Positions 1 through 8,248 of a stretch of 37,690 nucleotides of DNA are shown piece after piece; position 1 is the first letter of the stretch, and every line of letters begins with the position of its first letter. A program made the position numbers and the translations under genes. Source of the stretch: Elusimicrobiota bacterium. GTDB lineage: Bacteria > Elusimicrobiota > Elusimicrobia > JACQPE01. Location of the stretch: the NCBI GenBank assembly GCA_016207685.1, contig JACQPE010000131.1, positions 1 to 37,690 on the forward strand. The letters are read 5' to 3'. The notes under the pieces are model-generated. The model saw only the letters and a list, made by a program, of their open reading frames with translations, made no database searches and was not told the DNA's origin.

Positions 1-1
1 A

Positions 2-3000
2 GCCAGAGCCCTGGGACTCAATGAGGTCACCCCAGAGGTCCTTAAAGCCAATTTCTCCAGAGCCCAGGAAATAGCGGAACAAGAAGCCATTGCCAAGTCA
101 GGATTAAACACGCAGGCCAGGGCAGCCACATCTCTACAGACAACAACACTAAAAGCCCGGACTTATTTGCAGAGAACCTATTTAAGAGTCCAGGCAGTAA
201 CGGCAAGGGTAACAACAGCGATAAGAGCAACGCTCTCCCCGCTCTTGTCATGGCCAACCCCGCTCTTGTCATGGCAAGCCAAGGGCGCAGCAATTTCATC
301 AAAAAACGCCCCTTCAATGAGATTGCCGTGGTCCCTTTGGAACCTCGCCATGACAAAGAAAAAAGATGAGACTGCGCCACCAGACAATGTTATTGGACTC
401 TATGACCATAGGACAGAACAGACAAGAACAGAAAAAGAGCAAACCCAGAATGCTCCCCTCACCCTGCCCTCTCCCCCAAGGGGCGAGGGGCTAGAGGGAC
501 AGGGACGAGGAGGCACAGAAAAGGGGCGAGGGATCGAAGAAGAGGGGAAAGGAATTTACAGGGAAGAGGGGCAAGGGATTGGCAGGGAAAAGGCACGAGG
601 GGAGGATAAAAAAGAAGAAGGGCAAGGGAGAAGGAATGGGAAAGCAGGAGGAACAATAAGAAAGGCGGCGGCAGCCGCAGCAGCGGCTGTTGTCTTAGGC
701 CTTTTGCCCTCATTAGCCCAGGCGGGGACGGTTGCTTCAGTTGGACAGGCGGGAACTTCTTGGGTAGCTCTAGCTTTAATATTTGGAGGGGTGCTTGGCG
801 GAAATGCCGGGCTTTCCAAGGTTGCGAGCGAAGGGATCGAGTCTCCACTGCACGCTTCAGAGGAAAGACCTCAAGATAAAGTGTCAAGTGGAGACTTGTC
901 CCCTTCGCTTATTAACGGTGAAATTCAAAAACTTTTGGAATCCGGGGGAGTCCTTTGGAATCTTGGAGGAAGCAAGGCTATAACCGAAGTGTATGACACT
1001 GGGCATAATTTGCCTTTAATCCTTGAGTATCTGGAGAATTCTCGCCAAGCTGGAAAATTCGTCAATCAAAACATAGGTTGGTTTACCTATAAGTCGGAGT
1101 ATACTGGAAGAGCATTTGCCTACTTTTATCATCGCGGGGCGTTGGTTAATCTCAAGGAAAATGCCAAGGCAATGCAACTCCTTAAACCATTTGGATTTGA
1201 ACCGGAAGATTCGATAGATGATCTTATTGCCAAATTCCAGTCTTTTATAAACAAGCCTTATATTCCTTATGGTCAGCGCAGCGCAGGGGAAGTTTATAGG
1301 GCGCATCTCATTTTCGGTATTTTCATGGGCTATCCTCCCGGTCAGGTTGAGGCTCATGCGCTTCTTGCCAAGATTGAAAAGGAAGGAAAATCACCACCTA
1401 AAGGGTTAATTTCACGCAACATGAAAAGGATTGGCGCAGGCGGGCGTGGAGCTTATGTGTATGAACGGTTTGATGCGCTGGGCTACAAAACTTACAATGC
1501 CAGCGACCGGAAATTTGAAAGACGTCTTCGCATGAAAAATGACGCGATTGTGAGAAAGTATGACCGCTTAAAGGCGATGAATTTGTCTCCGTGGCGCATT
1601 ATCAATGAATGGGATTTCGATTCCGGAGACCTTAATTCCCGATCATGGTTCAGATTTCATTCTGCCGCGGCTGTTTTATTTATGGGTATTTTTATTCAAC
1701 CTTCGATTTCCTTGGCTTCTGTGGGACAACAAGAAATTGATTTAAGCGGCTCACCATTGGTTTTTATCGGAGCGTCACTTTTGGCGTTGACTTGGAAATG
1801 GACGGCTTTAGAAAGAGTGATTAAATGGTTATTCAGACGACGCGGGCCGGCAAAAAGTGTCTCCTCTAAATTATCCGGAGAATTTAGATACCGAGAAGAA
1901 CGTAGCGACAAAATTTATCAGGCTATTGTGCCGACATTGGAGACAGGGGACCTTATTCATGGGACATCATTGGCTATTCTTGAGTTGATTATTCGCGATG
2001 GCCGCATGAAAGAGGGTGGGGCCGATGATGGATACCCACCGGGCATTTGGTTTGAAGAAATTACGCCGAGCAGACTCGCGGCAAAAAACTCTCCCGCTTT
2101 GGAGCCGCTTTTGGCCATAAGATACGCTGAATCAACCGCTCGCATAACTGATTCAAGTCCGGTGATATTGCGTGCCCGGAGCACGCCGGCAAGCCCGTTG
2201 CGATTTGAGGGTGTGCCCGCGACCACGATGCTTAGCCAGGGCGAAGTTCGCATTGAGAACCTTGAGGTATTTTCTCCCGATAATCTAAGTTGGATGCCGC
2301 TGGAGATTTGGGGCAAAAAAAATAATCTTAAAAACAAAAATGTCGAGCTTTCACTTGACACTTTACGAAAGGGGCCGCGGGGCACAGTGTCAAGTGGAGA
2401 CTTGACCCCTTTAATTACACCATGGCGGGCCTGGAGTTTTGAATCTGTTTCTCAGGAGCGTCTCATGTATGAGGCAACTGGAAAAGAAATTCCCTGGTCT
2501 TTAAAGATGCGGATATTTGCGGAGTGGCTGATTCTCACGCCTCTGGCGGCTATTTTCTGTTTGATTCCAGGCATTGGCGGAACCATTGTCCATGAGTACG
2601 GCCACTATGCGGCGGCCTTATTTGCGGGGGCGCCGGTTCGTAATTTTTCCATGACTCTATTGGACCCGCTGCGAGGCGCCAGGGGCGGCGTGACTTATCT
2701 TCCTGTCAATAATCCGTTAGTTAATTTTATTGTGACTATTGCCGGCCCTATGTTCGGCATTGGGAGCAGTTTAATTTTGATTGCGACATCGGTAATGACA
2801 TTGGCAAGCCGGCATGCGTCCATGGGACCACTGGCTTTGCTGGTAATTTTTTATTTAGCAATTTGCGGAATCATAAATTTTAATTTTAATGTTTTAGGAA
2901 GCACGAACGACTACCTTAGCGCCCGGAGCAATTGGCGTCACTGGCGATCACAAACTCAATCCCGTTCTGATTCATGGCGCCAGGTATTGATGGATCCACG

Positions 3001-6000
3001 CGACCAACGTCCGCGGCCCACGGTCGAAGACAGACCGCCGGTAGTTGGTCAAAATCCGCCGCTTAAAGAATTGAAACAAGTTTTAGGCGATGGGGCGTTA
3101 ACGCCAGGCGGGTGGATTGAGCCGTTCGGGTTCCGGCTCAAAGATGGCTCACGCAGGCAAGCGAGGTCGGCGGGATTGGAGGGGTTTCTCTACACCAAGC
3201 TCGAAATCGAACGGGATCCGACCGGCATCGCCCCTGAACAGTTCGATGATTTTTTTCGGTATTTGACGGCGCTTTTGGAGCCTTTTGAATGGGCCAAGGG
3301 ATATCGAATTCGGTTGCAAAAAGTTTGGAGTTCATGGAAGGAATTTAACGAAAAAAATGACCTTCTAAATCGCGAACTCGCCGCAATCATCAGCGAGCTG
3401 CAGAAGGAACTGATTGCCTCTGATCCTTCCCAATGGGTGCGCCAGGCAAATACGTATATGATTTTGGCTCGCGCTTACAATCGTTTAAGACCAGGGAAGA
3501 ACTTTTTTGATTCCCTTGATAATGAGGAGCTCAGGCGCATCAAGGATAATGCGAAGGCGGATGCCATCTGGCTTTTGGATATTTTTGAGATTGGGGATAT
3601 TAACCGCTGGGGCACGGGCGGCGGTTCCCCCTATGCCATCAAAGGGTACCGCGTCAAGAAAGAATTGGGAGGAGAAGCCGGACTCAAGGCGTTTATTGAA
3701 AGGGCGCATAAATTGGGTCTTAAAATCGGCGTTGATCAGATACCGAATCATGTTTCTCTAGACAGCGACCTAATTAAAAATCGGCCCGAAGCGTTGATTC
3801 ATATTGTTCCCCCTCAAGAACTTTCGGATGAACAAATTTTGGCTGCCGTTCCCAAAGAATCGGCCCCAAAAAATCCAAAACCTGTTTTCTATCTGCTTAA
3901 GACCAACAATTATCCCGAAGGCGGCCGCCGAGTGGAAAAAAGAATTTTGGTGCATCACCCCATAACTAATTTCGGCGGCCCGGGCGAAGATATGTGGGTT
4001 GATATGGCGCAGCGCGATCTTACCTCGCCTTTAGCGCGCGAATGGGAAATTACCGATGCCAAGCGGCTTTTTGGCGGATGGGGAGTGGATTTTGTCCGGC
4101 GAGACATGTCTTATGATTTGTTAAACGAGCGGTATCTTCAGCGATGGCTGGCTATTTTATCCCAAGAACGCGATCATTCGGAAGGATGGATGCGCCATGA
4201 GATGGATCAATTAATTGTCGGCCTAGAGCGGCGCGCGGCACAAATGGGGCAAACAGAAATTTTGGAGGAAATGACGAATGCCGTCCGAAAGATTCGTCCG
4301 GATGGCGCTGTCTTGGATGAAGCCTATTCCGAATTGGACGCATTAAGCCGGACCGGTTCAAGCGCCATTTACAACAAATGCGACCATGATCCCGCAAAAG
4401 GCCAAATAGGTTTATATGACGCCCTGGTTAGCCGTGATCCAAAACGGATTCGCGAAGCCTTAAAACACGCTGCGTTTCGGCGTTGGCAGCGCGGCGCCGC
4501 GGCGGCGCTTAATTTTATCGGTAATCATGACGGCGGCGAGGGAAATCCCGTTGATAAATTCGGCCGTTATTTCAAGGCTGCGGCTTTGGCGGTGCTTCTT
4601 TTGCCTCCAATTCTTCTCTACAACGGCGTTGAGTTGGGCGTTGGGCAGAAAGAAATGGTTATCGGCAGCCTTAATTCATCGCGCGACCGCAAAAAAGCCC
4701 TTCCTTTTGATATTCCCATCAAAATTAACTGGACTCACCGCAATGATGATAATAAAAAATTCATTGAACTGGTGCTGGCCCAAAGCCGCCGCTATCGTAA
4801 TCTCCTTAACCGAGGCATCATGGAAGTGCTGCGGCCGGATTCCCAGGACTCTCCTATTGTCGCCTGGAGCGTGAGCCGGGTTTACAGCCCTGTAACGCTG
4901 CTCATGGCAGCCAACTTTACCAATCATCGGGGCAGCGGGGCGTTTGGCATGAGGTCGCCCATTTTTGAGTTTTTGGGGGCATTTAAACCAGAGTCAGGGA
5001 AAAATTACCTTTTTAGAGATTTGGCGAACACGATTGACGGCGCGCCGGTAACCTACCGCCGTTCCGGTCAAGAACTATTGGATCAAGGTCTTTATATCGA
5101 GCTTGATACGGGTGGTATTCATTTCTTTGAAATAACCGAAGATGTTTCCGGCGTTTTATTGGGAGGGCAACATTTTGCAACTTTGGCAATTAGCCCCCGC
5201 CTGCCGACCTTTATTGTTGATTTTTTCAAGGCGTCTTGGGATAAGTGGACGGATGGATTGACAAAACTATCTCTGTTGGCGTTTGCTCCGCTTCAATTGC
5301 CCCAGATTTGGAAAAATTTGCAAAACCTTGTCTCAGGCAATGAGCAAGCCCTTTCGATATTGCCGTGGATGGGTTATTCAACTGGAATATTGGGCAATAT
5401 GTTGCTATTGTCTTTTTTTTCGTCTCAAGGCGAAAAAAGCGCCGCTTTGGTGCAGGCCGTCGGCGTCATAACCAGCGCTTTTGTTGTTATTCAGATATTC
5501 CAGGCTGGATTTATGCCTGAAATTGCATTTTGGTTAATTTTGCCCGTTATTGCCGCTGGACTAGTTATTAATTTATTGAAGATCAAAAATAGGCTCCCTC
5601 AAACGATTTGGAATATCTGGAGCAGGGGTTCGGCCCTGGTGGGTCTAGCTGCGCTGCCTCAAGTTTTTTGGTCCACATTTGCCCCGGGACAAGGAACATC
5701 GTTGTGGCCGGCTTCGGCCGCTTTTATTATGGGATCGATCATGGTCGTGTTGGACCATCGTGATTGGCTGCCCAAACAACTTAAAAATCTATGGATCATG
5801 CTTTCGGCATGGACCGCAACCATGTTATTCATGTTTGGTCCTATCGCCCAACTTTGGAATAATTACAACAACCCAGAGAATATGGAAGGCATCTCTTGGG
5901 TCACCTTGGCTTTGGCCGTTGGCGGCAACATGCTGATGCTGCCGCGCGCCATCTTGACCAAAAATCTTGTGTGGTTTACCGGCAGCGGCTGGGCGGTGGC

Positions 6001-6148
6001 CGTTGGCGGCTGGGCGGTGTTACTAAGCATGTTTCTTTATGGAGTTTTATCCGGAACCATCTTTTGGGGCGCAACGATTTTTATTCCATTGTGGATCGCG
6101 ACGGCCGTTCTATTGGCGCGGCAATTTCCTATTTCTAATGCGAGGTAA
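2..6148 (+). CDS. Giant multi-domain membrane protein, 5' partial (ART-like, M50 protease, GH13, PQ-loop)
   Basis: The ORF track starts this frame at a TTG (167), but codons 2-166 contain no stop and no ATG/GTG/TTG, so the gene begins outside the window; at least 2048 codons are present. Residues below use track numbering. Residues 1-165 are low-complexity and repeat-derived. A signal-peptide-like segment ending SLAQA lies near 165-187. An unassigned soluble region covers about 235-480, and a second hydrophobic pair lies near 500-545. H598-GTS starts an ADP-ribosyltransferase-like segment (tentative). HEYGH (809-813) between membrane segments marks an M50 metalloprotease. A GH13 barrel follows, with GVDQIPNH (1188), VRRD (about 1309-1312), DE (1384-1385) and NHD (1453-1455) as family regions I-IV. 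The last 300 residues hold about 9-10 membrane segments with two PQ motifs (LPQIWKN about 1711, ALPQVFW about 1829), as in SWEET/PQ-loop proteins. Stop TAA lies 4 bp before the sugar-binding lipoprotein gene. An in-frame ATG at 350 is a possible alternative start. Domains are clear for M50 and GH13, weaker elsewhere; the combined function is unknown. Confidence 0.85.
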   Translation, partial: ARALGLNEVTPEVLKANFSRAQEIAEQEAIAKSGLNTQARAATSLQTTTLKARTYLQRTYLRVQAVTARVTTAIRATLSPLLSWPTPLLSWQAKGAAISSKNAPSMRLPWSLWNLAMTKKKDETAPPDNVIGLYDHRTEQTRTEKEQTQNAPLTLPSPPRGEGLEGQGRGGTEKGRGIEEEGKGIYREEGQGIGREKARGEDKKEEGQGRRNGKAGGTIRKAAAAAAAAVVLGLLPSLAQAGTVASVGQAGTSWVALALIFGGVLGGNAGLSKVASEGIESPLHASEERPQDKVSSGDLSPSLINGEIQKLLESGGVLWNLGGSKAITEVYDTGHNLPLILEYLENSRQAGKFVNQNIGWFTYKSEYTGRAFAYFYHRGALVNLKENAKAMQLLKPFGFEPEDSIDDLIAKFQSFINKPYIPYGQRSAGEVYRAHLIFGIFMGYPPGQVEAHALLAKIEKEGKSPPKGLISRNMKRIGAGGRGAYVYERFDALGYKTYNASDRKFERRLRMKNDAIVRKYDRLKAMNLSPWRIINEWDFDSGDLNSRSWFRFHSAAAVLFMGIFIQPSISLASVGQQEIDLSGSPLVFIGASLLALTWKWTALERVIKWLFRRRGPAKSVSSKLSGEFRYREERSDKIYQAIVPTLETGDLIHGTSLAILELIIRDGRMKEGGADDGYPPGIWFEEITPSRLAAKNSPALEPLLAIRYAESTARITDSSPVILRARSTPASPLRFEGVPATTMLSQGEVRIENLEVFSPDNLSWMPLEIWGKKNNLKNKNVELSLDTLRKGPRGTVSSGDLTPLITPWRAWSFESVSQERLMYEATGKEIPWSLKMRIFAEWLILTPLAAIFCLIPGIGGTIVHEYGHYAAALFAGAPVRNFSMTLLDPLRGARGGVTYLPVNNPLVNFIVTIAGPMFGIGSSLILIATSVMTLASRHASMGPLALLVIFYLAICGIINFNFNVLGSTNDYLSARSNWRHWRSQTQSRSDSWRQVLMDPRDQRPRPTVEDRPPVVGQNPPLKELKQVLGDGALTPGGWIEPFGFRLKDGSRRQARSAGLEGFLYTKLEIERDPTGIAPEQFDDFFRYLTALLEPFEWAKGYRIRLQKVWSSWKEFNEKNDLLNRELAAIISELQKELIASDPSQWVRQANTYMILARAYNRLRPGKNFFDSLDNEELRRIKDNAKADAIWLLDIFEIGDINRWGTGGGSPYAIKGYRVKKELGGEAGLKAFIERAHKLGLKIGVDQIPNHVSLDSDLIKNRPEALIHIVPPQELSDEQILAAVPKESAPKNPKPVFYLLKTNNYPEGGRRVEKRILVHHPITNFGGPGEDMWVDMAQRDLTSPLAREWEITDAKRLFGGWGVDFVRRDMSYDLLNERYLQRWLAILSQERDHSEGWMRHEMDQLIVGLERRAAQMGQTEILEEMTNAVRKIRPDGAVLDEAYSELDALSRTGSSAIYNKCDHDPAKGQIGLYDALVSRDPKRIREALKHAAFRRWQRGAAAALNFIGNHDGGEGNPVDKFGRYFKAAALAVLLLPPILLYNGVELGVGQKEMVIGSLNSSRDRKKALPFDIPIKINWTHRNDDNKKFIELVLAQSRRYRNLLNRGIMEVLRPDSQDSPIVAWSVSRVYSPVTLLMAANFTNHRGSGAFGMRSPIFEFLGAFKPESGKNYLFRDLANTIDGAPVTYRRSGQELLDQGLYIELDTGGIHFFEITEDVSGVLLGGQHFATLAISPRLPTFIVDFFKASWDKWTDGLTKLSLLAFAPLQLPQIWKNLQNLVSGNEQALSILPWMGYSTGILGNMLLLSFFSSQGEKSAALVQAVGVITSAFVVIQIFQAGFMPEIAFWLILPVIAAGLVINLLKIKNRLPQTIWNIWSRGSALVGLAALPQVFWSTFAPGQGTSLWPASAAFIMGSIMVVLDHRDWLPKQLKNLWIMLSAWTATMLFMFGPIAQLWNNYNNPENMEGISWVTLALAVGGNMLMLPRAILTKNLVWFTGSGWAVAVGGWAVLLSMFLYGVLSGTIFWGATIFIPLWIATAVLLARQFPISNAR
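241..275 (+). repeat. 21-bp tandem duplication inside the giant ORF
   Basis: The 14-mer GCTCTTGTCATGGC occurs at 241-254 and again at 262-275, a 21-bp period. It keeps the reading frame and gives a repeated LLSW peptide. The second copy is also the left arm of the inverted repeat that follows. Confidence 0.75.
266..357. repeat. Imperfect inverted repeat, REP/MITE-like
   Basis: TTGTCATGGC (266-275) faces GCCATGACAA at the right end (about 347-356), and similarity continues inward over roughly 35-40 bp per arm with mismatches. On the minus strand it reads like the dispersed 'GTCATxGCGAGG...GCAATCT' repeats of many environmental bacterial genomes; that family match is from memory. It lies in frame within the giant ORF. 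Confidence 0.65.
455..510. repeat. Dispersed palindromic repeat encoding LPSPPRGEG
   Basis: CCCCTCACCCTGCCCTCTCC faces a G-rich arm (GGGGCGAGGGG...GGGACGAGG) around CCAAGG. This matches a very common dispersed palindrome in bacterial genomes, whose translation LTLPSPPRGEG is recognisable. Here it is read through in frame by the giant ORF. Confidence 0.65.
481..660. repeat. Polypurine, degenerate G/K/E/R-coding tract
   Basis: Nearly homopurine on the plus strand for about 180 bp, with degenerate units such as GAGGGGCAAGGGATT and GAGGGGAAAGGAATT. It encodes a charged linker rich in G, R, E and K (for example EEGQGIGRE). AGGAGGA at 646-652 resembles a Shine-Dalgarno, but only an ATA follows at normal spacing before the hydrophobic segment. 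Confidence 0.6.
840..905. repeat. Palindromic element copy 1 with inverted half-copy
   Basis: GTGTCAAGTGGAGACTTGTCCCC (881-903) contains the near-palindrome GTCAAGT-GGAG-ACTTGtC and encodes VSSGDLSP. AGTCTCCACT (840-849) is an exact inverted copy of AGTGGAGACT (887-896), so a larger hairpin can form. Confidence 0.7.
2352..2411. repeat. Palindromic element copy 2 with inverted half-copy
   Basis: AGTGTCAAGTGGAGACTTGACCCCTT (2386-2411) repeats copy 1 almost exactly, has the perfect palindrome GTCAAGT-GGAG-ACTTGAC, and is read in the same frame (VSSGDLTP). CACTTGACAC (2352-2361) is an exact inverted copy of GTGTCAAGTG (2387-2396). It sits between the ART-like segment and the M50 domain. Confidence 0.75.
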
Positions 6149-6152
6149 CTTG

Positions 6153-7421
6153 ATGAAAATTTTTATTTTTGGATGTTTGATCTCAATGCTGCTGATGGGA
6201 GGCTCCTGTAAAGAATCAGCGCAGCTGCGGGCTGGCTCCGAAGCCAAAGTCACCATTCGGTATCTGACTGCTCCGGATGTGGGTGGATTTTCCAAGGAAA
6301 TGATCCGGAAATTTGAAAAATTAAATCCTGATATTCATATCGAGATGGTGGAGGGTCCGGCTGCTCCCAATACGAGAGAAGACATGTATTCGGCTTCGTT
6401 TATGGCCAAAGAGGACACTTATGATTTACTTTATATGGATATTGCCTGGCTTCCCAAATTCGCGGCTCAAGGATGGCTGCGGCCGCTGGATGATAGGTTT
6501 AGCAAAGAAAGTCAAGCTGAATTTTTGAGCGGCGACATCGAAGGCTCGAAATACCAGGGAAAAATTTACAGGTTGCCGACCCAGTCCGATGGCGGGATGC
6601 TCTATTACCGCAAAGACCTTTTAAAGGCCAACGGACTCAACCCCCCGGAAACGTGGAATGACCTGGCGACCGCTGCCAAAAAACTCCAATCCCCCCCTCA
6701 AATCTGGGGGTTTGTTTTTCAGGGCAAACAATATGAGGGTTTGGTTTGTGATTATTTAGAGCTGGCTTGGGGCAATCAAACAACTTTGATGGATGGTGAG
6801 GGCAATGTCCATCTTGACAGTCCCCAAGCGGCGCAAGCGCTTGGGTGGCTTGTTGACGCCGTGCACAAGGATAAAATCGCGCCACCCGGAGTTTTGACTT
6901 ATCAGGAGGAAGAGGCGCGCCATATGTTTCAAGAAGGCAAGGCTGTTTTTATGCGCAATTGGCCGTATGCTTGGAATTTACTTCAAAACGATCAGTCTCC
7001 TGTTAAAGGCAAGGTGGGCATCATGCCGATGGTGCATGGAAACGGCGGAATCAGCGCCGCGACTTTGGGCGGCTGGGGATATGGGATTTCATCCTTCTCC
7101 AAAAATCCGGAGGCTGCTTGGAAATTTATCGAGTTTGCCGCCTCATCAGAAAATCAAAAGCTTTCTTATTTTAAGAGCGGCATTTTGCCGACTAGAAAGG
7201 CGCTCTTTCACGATGCCGAAATCGTCAAAGCGAGTCCACACATGAAAGAATTGGGTCAAGTTTTAAGCCATGCCAAAGCGCGTCCGGCGCACCCTTTGTA
7301 CGCGCGTATTTCAGATAGCCTTCAAATGCATCTTAGCGCCGCTTTAAGCCTCCAGGAGAAACCGGAGGCGGCTTTGGCTGCCGCCGCCAAAGAGATTCGT
7401 TTGATATTAACTTCAAAATGA
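6153..7421 (+). CDS. Sugar ABC transporter, solute-binding lipoprotein (family 1)
   Basis: Extracytoplasmic binding protein (422 aa) delivering a sugar, probably an alpha-glucoside such as maltose or trehalose, to the permeases that follow. The N-terminus has a short basic/hydrophobic signal and a loose lipobox ending at Cys19 (LMGGSC), so lipid anchoring is likely. The body matches family-1 binding proteins: an early vDxLYMDIAWLP segment, the GGMLYYRKDLL hinge, a GGWGYGIS segment and a C-terminal RPAHPLYARISD segment reminiscent of trehalose/maltose binders. The track starts at 6039 inside the previous gene. ATG 6153 is preferred because GAGGT lies 7 nt upstream and the signal peptide starts there; ATG 6138 is an alternative. 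The stop overlaps the next ATG (ATGA). The substrate is inferred from the neighbouring GH13 domain. Confidence 0.9.
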   Translation: MKIFIFGCLISMLLMGGSCKESAQLRAGSEAKVTIRYLTAPDVGGFSKEMIRKFEKLNPDIHIEMVEGPAAPNTREDMYSASFMAKEDTYDLLYMDIAWLPKFAAQGWLRPLDDRFSKESQAEFLSGDIEGSKYQGKIYRLPTQSDGGMLYYRKDLLKANGLNPPETWNDLATAAKKLQSPPQIWGFVFQGKQYEGLVCDYLELAWGNQTTLMDGEGNVHLDSPQAAQALGWLVDAVHKDKIAPPGVLTYQEEEARHMFQEGKAVFMRNWPYAWNLLQNDQSPVKGKVGIMPMVHGNGGISAATLGGWGYGISSFSKNPEAAWKFIEFAASSENQKLSYFKSGILPTRKALFHDAEIVKASPHMKELGQVLSHAKARPAHPLYARISDSLQMHLSAALSLQEKPEAALAAAAKEIRLILTSK

Positions 7422-8248
7422 CCGCTCGGCGAAGCTACTGGCTCAATTGGGTGTACGCCCTGCCCGCACTCATCATGATCGCCGTGGTTAATGTTGTTCC
7501 CATGGGACAAACATTTTGGTGGAGCAGCGGTTTTGGAAGGTTGTCCTCCGATAGCCGGTTGTGGGGCGTTTTGAGAAATACAACGATGTTTACTTTTTTT
7601 GCGGTCAGCGCGGAGTTGGTTTTAGGTTTGGCCATAGCGCTATTGCTGGCGCAAAAATTTTACGGCCGCGGTTTCGTGCGCGCGGCGGTGCTCATTCCCT
7701 GGGCCTTGCCGACAGCCGTTATGGCCATGGCTTGGAGATGGATTTTTAACGCGGACTACGGCGTTTTAGGGGATATTTTTTATAAATTTCATTTATCCAG
7801 CTCGCCCAACATTCCTTGGCTGGCATCGCCGGGTCTGGCCTTTTTTTCATGCGTTTTGGCTGATGTTTGGAAAACCACGCCGTTTATGGCCATATTGCTC
7901 ATGAGCGGTTTGGCCGCTATTCCATCTGAACTCTATGAGGCCGCCTTAATGGACGGCGCCGGGACATGGCGGCGGTTCTGGATGATTACTTTTCCCATGC
8001 TCAAGCCCACGATCGCTGTGGCTGTTATTTTCCGCGCGATTCAGACCTTTGGAATTTTTGACTTGATTTGGGTCCTGACCGGCGGCGGTCCCGGTGGCAA
8101 AACTCAAACAATCGCCCTTTATGTTTATGACGTTGTTTTTCGCTATCAGGAACTTGGTTATGGCTGCACATTGACTTTGGTCATGGCCACGGCCCTGATT
8201 TCTTTTTCTACGATTTTTATGCTGTTGTTGCGTCCTAAATCTTCATGA
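7418..8248 (+). CDS. Sugar ABC transporter permease (MalF/UgpA type)
   Basis: First inner-membrane permease (276 aa) of the importer. It starts with a membrane segment (WVYALPALIMIAVVNVVPMG), has about six hydrophobic helices and carries the cytoplasmic EAA loop EAALMDGAGTWRRFWMITFP, which contacts the ATPase. A WVLTGGGPGGKTQT segment before the last helices is typical of MalF/UgpA-type permeases. It lacks the long extra periplasmic domain of E. coli MalF, as in most family members. ATG overlaps the previous stop (ATGA), and its own stop overlaps the next start the same way, so the three genes are tightly coupled. Confidence 0.93.
   Translation: MTARRSYWLNWVYALPALIMIAVVNVVPMGQTFWWSSGFGRLSSDSRLWGVLRNTTMFTFFAVSAELVLGLAIALLLAQKFYGRGFVRAAVLIPWALPTAVMAMAWRWIFNADYGVLGDIFYKFHLSSSPNIPWLASPGLAFFSCVLADVWKTTPFMAILLMSGLAAIPSELYEAALMDGAGTWRRFWMITFPMLKPTIAVAVIFRAIQTFGIFDLIWVLTGGGPGGKTQTIALYVYDVVFRYQELGYGCTLTLVMATALISFSTIFMLLLRPKSS

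Noticed and set aside
42-887. Minus-strand ORFs of 112, 69, 142 and 87 aa opposite the giant ORF's N-terminus
   Set aside because: They lie antisense to repeats and a polypurine tract, are rich in L/P/S/R without any domain pattern, and are explained by base composition.
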